From Drechmeria coniospora (Eukaryota > Ascomycota > Sordariomycetes > Hypocreales > Ophiocordycipitaceae), in assembly GCF_001625195.1 (NCBI RefSeq), contig NC_054389.1, positions 5,576,520 to 5,640,519 of the forward strand: a DNA stretch of 64,000 nt, written 5' to 3'. The position numbers and the translations under genes are program-made. Positions within the stretch are counted from its first letter, which is position 1, and each line of letters starts with the position of its first letter. Under the pieces are notes generated by a model. That model ran no database searches and was not told where the DNA came from. It was given only the letters and a program-made list of their open reading frames with translations. Shown in pieces: positions 59,201 through 64,000 of this stretch.

Positions 59201-60964
59201 AGCTCCAGTTCGACTTCATTCACCTCTGCACTGAGCACGGACGCTTCGTCTCTCGTTGTCTCGACGCACAATGCCGGCGAGAGCGACCGTCGCCCTCGAA
59301 CGTCCCCTGAACCCCCCACGCCTGCGTGACGCCTACGCTCACAACATTTGACCGATATGCAGGTACTGCCAGCGACCCTGTCGTGCCCCCCTCCCCCTCC
59401 CCCTTCCTCGACAACCTTCCCTTCGCCGCCCTCCCCGTCGTGGGCCGAGAAAGAGGCAAGTTGCGTTTGCTTTACGAGGACTTCTTGCCGTTGACACTCG
59501 AGCCGTGCCGCCGCCCGTCGAGGGAGAGCTCGTTTCCCGTGGTCCACCGGACTGTTGATGGCCTTGAGCGCTCCCGACTTGCCGCGGCAGCCCGACGCCC
59601 GGGAACTTGGGTCCAAGCTGCGGTAAGAAATCGACAGGTTACAGATGATATACCATTACACCTTCGGCACATCTCGTCTGCGCGCTCCACCAGAAAACAA
59701 CCTTCGGCCTTTCCGGAGACCCATGTCATCCACGCCTGGTCCCCCTTTCCAACCCAGCATCGCCAGCGTGGCTTGCAGCGTTCGGCTCCGACACGAGGAC
59801 TAGCCAAGTGAGCTCTCGATTCTGCCTTATCGGCTCGCCAGCAAGTCTCCTTTTCATGTCCGCGCCGCTGGCCGACACATCGAACGAACCGCTGGACAGC
59901 GAGTTCATGCACCAATCAATCGACCGGCCGCGTCAACAGTAGTCCTGCCGCCTCGTTCAAGCAAAGCCCTGGCATGCTGCCTAACCCTCTCGTCCCCCTC
60001 GTCCCTCTCGCCCGGCGAAGGCGAGAACAGAACGGTCACGGCCGAGGCGGTGACCAAGCCCGTCGCTTCACCCATCCGATGAAGCGATCTGATCACCTCC
60101 TCGACCCGTACGAGGAGAGGAGGTCCAGAAACTCGGCTGCCTTCTGCCGAGTTCTGGCCCTCCGCCAGGCTGGATGCATCGGCAGACGCAGAGCCAAGGT
60201 CAGCATGTCCATGCTGCCATCTCCAGCCTGGAGCGCCGCCATTTCCGGCTGTCGACTGCATACCTACGGACAGGGAACAGTCGCGTTGGGTTGCGTCGCT
60301 TTCCATCCGTTCCCCATCCCTGCCGATGCCGCTTCACCACCAACCTGAGCGTTCGCCAACCGTCCATGCATCGCCATGGGCCCCATCAAGCTGCCATGGC
60401 ATGCATGCTGCTGGCGCCTGCTCGCCATGCCTGGCATACAGCAAGGCCCGACACTTGCAGGGCATGGAGTGGCTCCTGGCAAATCGCTCCACCTGCCCGA
60501 TGGCAACTGTAAGACGAGAAGCGTCTGGTCCGTCACCGGGTCTCTCGGCCGCCCCGCCCGCATCGATATCGTGACGCCATCTTTTACATATCTGACCCAT
60601 CTTTTCCTTTCCTCTTGCCTTGAAGATCCTATTCCCGTATCACGTCCACTGCGGTTCTCTAGTGTTTCCGCTTCGGACCACGGAGGAATCTGCCCCTTTC
60701 TGCTCACGTCGGTCAATAACCTTATCAAGATTCGCTTCCTGTTTCGCTCTCTCGTGGCGGCGACCTGGCTAGCAACGGCTGCATTTCATCTTGCTGTCGA
60801 ATCATGGTGATTTAGTTCCCTTTTGACTCTTTCCTGCCAAATCCTCAACGCAAAGTGCCTCCAGAGAGCGGGGTTTTTGCAACTGAACAAGCCAAGGACC
60901 TACATGCTAGCTTCCGAAGAAGAACTTTCAACATCTGACGTCAAGAACGGTCTTCACGCGGCCA
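56226..60964. other. 4.7-kb region without a recognised gene
   Basis: Includes a GGTGTA/GATGCAGGT minisatellite (about 56880-56985), a small GTACTCCGTAC cluster near 57040, a CCACCTG direct repeat near 58665-58690 and GC-rich DNA with many short open frames on both strands. Several of these begin only with GTG or TTG and none matches a family I know. The last ~300 bp is the upstream region of the next gene. Confidence 0.5.
56880..56985 (+). repeat. GGTGTA / GATGCAGGT minisatellite
   Basis: Imperfect tandem hexamers (ggtgta, ggtgga, gatgca) for about 100 bp, followed by a short gagagagaga run. Confidence 0.8.
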
Positions 60965-62287
60965 ATGCGAGCAATGTCTCGACAACAACCTCCCCCTGAC
61001 TTCCATGACCGCGACCTTTCATGGAGCGTGACACCGGTCAGCGATGCGCAGAGTTCTCCGAACGACAACCTCTTTGATCAATCTTTCTTTCTCCAGAGCT
61101 CCTTTGAAGGATATTCGCCTTCACAATGGGACTGCGTCGATGGCCATGCCATGAGCTGCAAGGACGAGGATGTGTACCATGCTCCTCGGTACCCACCGTT
61201 GCAGAGCGAGACGTGGGCTCCGCCGGCATCACGCATGGAGGCACCCGCGTCTGGAACCCCTGCTGCTCAGAACTCGGGCTTGGAGGTGACGACGATGCCG
61301 GATGGCCCTCCAGCGTCTCTCACAGCTTGGGCGACATGGACATATCCATCGCAACCTGTGACTGCTGCCGCACTTTCGCCGACGAGGGAGGAAAATGCAC
61401 CTTGGACGTCGAGCGGCTTCCTTTCAGCTGGCCTCGTGGAATCTGTCGACGCCGGCATCGACCCTTCGTTCGACGCTGGCGAAGCGTCGGGCCACCATCT
61501 CGCGCCTCACTCCACTGGCTGTCTGGACCATCTCCGCGTGCTACAAGGCGCTGGCTCCGCACAACAGGACAACGTGGGCGCGCAAGCGACGACTGAGTTC
61601 GCGTGTTCCATCTGCTCCGTCAACTTGGCGACTTTGGAGGAGCAGAGGAGGCACGTGGCAGGAGGCCTCTGCAAACCCTTCCCCTGCCTTTTCCTTTTCG
61701 CCGGCTGCAAATTTCGTTTTCTCTACAAGAACGAGTGGAAGCGGCACGTCAACACGATTCATGTCATCGTTGAAAGTTTCATATGCACGCTGGGGAGCTG
61801 CGCGAAGAAGGGGCCAAAGCATAGCCTCCGGCCTCTGCCGAGCGTCTGGACCCGTCAAGCCCACCTGGTTCCGCTACACGGCACCGTCGCGACTCGCATC
61901 GACTTGCTCAAGAATCACATGAGCCGCGCCCATGGAGAGGTCGCTTCGGAGATGCGGAGCCTACCGGGCGTCACCAGGATTCCTCTTCAGATGCCGCCGT
62001 CGATGGCGTGCTACGCGCCAGGATGCGAAGAGTCATTCTCCGATTGGGCTGCCTTTTTGCATCACGTTGCCGACGTCGGCCACCTGCGCTCGCCACTGTC
62101 ACCCTTGTGTCCTAGGGGTCGTTGGCTTGTCGACTTTGGCCTCGAGACGGGCTTTCTCAAGGAAACGTGCGGCGCGGTACGATTTGCCAACTCGCTGGAG
62201 GGAGTCAAGGGCCACAAGCCGAAATCTGTCGGAAACAGGGTCTACGGAAAGAAGCAGTCTTGGACGGTCCAGAAGCGGAAACTTTGA
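60965..62287 (+). CDS. C2H2-like zinc-finger protein
   Basis: Single open frame of 440 residues from ATG 60965 (a second ATG at 60974 is possible). The first ~205 residues are Ser/Pro/Ala-rich and probably disordered. From about residue 213: CSICSVNLATLEEQRRH, then FPCLFLFAGCKFRFLYKNEWKRHVNTIH (read as two adjacent motifs around residues 235-265), FICTLGSC and a later LLKNHMSRAH. A further CYAPGCEESFSDWAAFLHH lies near 349. The tail is basic (KSVGNRVYGKKQSW, QKRKL). The FxxKNEWKRH motif parallels GSKNDWKRH in the gene at 52609, so the two may belong to one fungal zinc-finger subfamily. Probably nuclear; function unknown. Confidence 0.75.
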   Translation: MRAMSRQQPPPDFHDRDLSWSVTPVSDAQSSPNDNLFDQSFFLQSSFEGYSPSQWDCVDGHAMSCKDEDVYHAPRYPPLQSETWAPPASRMEAPASGTPAAQNSGLEVTTMPDGPPASLTAWATWTYPSQPVTAAALSPTREENAPWTSSGFLSAGLVESVDAGIDPSFDAGEASGHHLAPHSTGCLDHLRVLQGAGSAQQDNVGAQATTEFACSICSVNLATLEEQRRHVAGGLCKPFPCLFLFAGCKFRFLYKNEWKRHVNTIHVIVESFICTLGSCAKKGPKHSLRPLPSVWTRQAHLVPLHGTVATRIDLLKNHMSRAHGEVASEMRSLPGVTRIPLQMPPSMACYAPGCEESFSDWAAFLHHVADVGHLRSPLSPLCPRGRWLVDFGLETGFLKETCGAVRFANSLEGVKGHKPKSVGNRVYGKKQSWTVQKRKL

Positions 62288-64000
62288 TGAGATTTCGACC
62301 CCGCGAGAATTCGCGGCCAGCCCTATGACCACCAGTCGTCTCGCTCCAAACTCCTGCAGCCAGCTTCGAGCGAATCCATGCCAGCTCGTACTGGCTGGAA
62401 GATGACGATCATTGTGTGCGGATCAATTTCGTGTCCGCCACGGCATCGCAGACCTTCCGGTCGATGAACCAGCCGGCAGTCTCGGCATTTCCATCTTGAT
62501 GTCAACCTCCTGCTATCCTTCGATTTTGCCTGCCGGACGCCAGCCTCCTTCCCTTTGGCGCTCTCAGCCACGGCTATGATTAAATGCATGCCGTGATCAT
62601 CTGCCGAGTACAGGATCATCCAAGCAACCGTTTATCTCTTATGCATGGTGGCGTACGTGTCCAGCACAATGCCAATTACCCCGGAAAGCCGAGACGCCAC
62701 CAGATATTCGCTCAGCCGCTCGCAAGCCAGCTCACTCGAAAGCTTTGCAAGCGAGTGGGCCAGCCTGACGCCTTGCCGATTTACTGTTGGTGACCTGAAA
62801 AGGTCTGGTGGAAGTCGCTGCCTTGTTCTTGTGCCACCTTCAGCTCGCTCAGGGATTGCATGCGAGGTCGCTGCCCACCCGTACGCTACTTACTCGGAGC
62901 GGGTGACGTGCAAACCAAGACCCCACCTCTCCCCGGTTTCAATTTTCGGCCATCGATGCATCCCTGCTGCTCACTAGGTACGAGAACAACGCCGTGGTGA
63001 ACTCTTGACGTACCCATGTATAGGTGTAGGCAGGGGTACTCGCAGAGGCCTGGTTTGATTATGTATCTACTCCAAGATTGTCAATCCCTAATTATGCGGT
63101 ACTGCTGAGATTCCGAGGGAGCCAAAGAGACGTGTCGGGCCCAGGCCGAGCTTGAGGCCTGTGGCGGTGCATGCAGAGTATACCCAAGTTAAGATAGATA
63201 CGAGCTCTCTCCTCCCTCACTTCAGGGAGGCAGCGCCTGGTCGGAAGGTTCGTGTTTACCTGCTCCTTGCGTTTATTGTCTGGTCTTTCCCTGACCGTCC
63301 TACCCAGTACCTATCATCATTTCTCTCATTTATCTACTCATGGTAGGCATGCATGCTCCTGCTCTTCCCATCCTTGCAACGGACATTTACATGTACTCCG
63401 TACACTTGTTAGTTTATGAAATGCTTTCAACTCCATGTACTCCAAACTTACCTGTACTTCCCTACCACCTTTATCAGCCGTCAGTTTGGCAGTCTTACTG
63501 CAGACATGGTTGGGTGTCCGGAGTACATGTGCGGTGCTTGTTCCAACGAGCCCTGATGGACACCACCCTCCCCTCTCCATCACTTCCATGCACTGTACCT
63601 CGGATCCCTGCCCACTGAAAAGCTGACGCATGTCATACTCCTCTTTTCTGCATACCGCGAGGCTGTGGCTTCTTTCTGTCTCGCTAATATTACGAGCATT
63701 CATGGACGGAGTAGCTGGCGTCGAAATAGCTGTCTACCATGGCCGCAATACTACTGGGATACCTGAGAAACTACGAGTTGCTTGCGCCTACCTACTCCGT
63801 TTGGTTCATCGATCTGGTAAAGTATTGGACAGGATTGCCTGTTGATTTACGCTAGCAAGCTCTTTGGCTTAGTATCTAATTTATTCTGCCCGCTATATTT
63901 ATCACCGTTGAAAAGATGTGCTGTTGGCACGATACTAGAACCCACCTCGAAAACGACTTGCTTGTTGCGGCCTTACACAGAGACATATGCACACATCGCA
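62288..64000. other. Right-edge region without a recognised gene
   Basis: The 3' flank of the zinc-finger-like gene, then about 1.6 kb with scattered TACTCCGTA words (63390, 63795) and only short open frames. Nothing recognised. Confidence 0.5.

Noticed and set aside
63687..63695. TAATATTAC flanked by CTCG/CGAG, like a rolling-circle origin nonanucleotide
   Set aside because: A 9-mer is expected about once per such window by chance, the stem is only 4 bp, and there is no Rep-like gene nearby.

Overview
This window looks like a GC-rich chromosomal segment from a filamentous ascomycete, probably a sordariomycete and perhaps Hypocreales. The clues are short spliceosomal introns of about 50-125 nt with GT..AG ends and CTAAC/CTGAC-like branch points, a fungal multimodular NRPS, and recognisable fungal ORM1/ORMDL, STS1/Cut8, RAD52, Mgr3-like and Dap1 genes. 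The species cannot be named from the sequence alone. Gene density is low: I support 12 protein genes, two of them only moderately. The rest is intergenic DNA, much of it carrying a dispersed GTACTCCGTAC/GTACGGAGTAC word. LAYOUT: 1-4620 (-) is the 5' part of a very repetitive Thr-rich secreted protein gene that runs off the left edge. 5440-6131 (-) is ORM1/ORMDL in three exons. 6.1-9.4 kb is a repeat-rich gap. 9374-11251 (+) is an Air1/2-like zinc-knuckle protein with five CCHC motifs and an RGG tail. 13511-15550 (+) is an uncharacterised F-box/LRR-like protein. 18186-28334 (+) is an NRPS with one intron, order A*-C-A-T-E-C-C(half)-A-T, with clear signs of module loss. 29893-31625 (+) is a beta-lactamase-fold serine hydrolase, convergent with an Rnp24-like two-RRM protein (31822-33033, -). 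33-37.2 kb is the longest repeat island. 37197-38162 (+) is STS1/Cut8 and 39185-40782 (+) is RAD52. 40.8-44.5 kb holds no recognised gene. 44484-46090 (-) Mgr3-like and 46661-47409 (+) Dap1 are divergent around a 570-bp promoter that itself holds a repeat island. 47.4-52.6 kb holds no recognised gene. 52609-55093 (+) is a five-exon C2H2 zinc-finger gene, followed by a ~149-bp tandem array (55.3-56.2 kb), another gap, and a second zinc-finger-like gene (60965-62287, +). HOW IT FITS TOGETHER: most genes are housekeeping (sphingolipid control, RNA surveillance, nuclear proteasome tethering, recombination repair, mitochondrial protease adaptor, haem/sterol homeostasis). Accessory elements sit among them: the repeat-rich wall or secreted protein, the NRPS, and the zinc-finger pair next to a tandem array. 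The NRPS has no visible P450, transporter or regulator beside it, so it is either an orphan or a decaying relic. Several gene models needed splicing by eye: ORM1, Mgr3 across a transmembrane helix, the four-exon Dap1, and zinc-finger and STS1 introns whose lengths are multiples of three. The Thr-rich gene is only apparent when the repeat is read on the minus strand.
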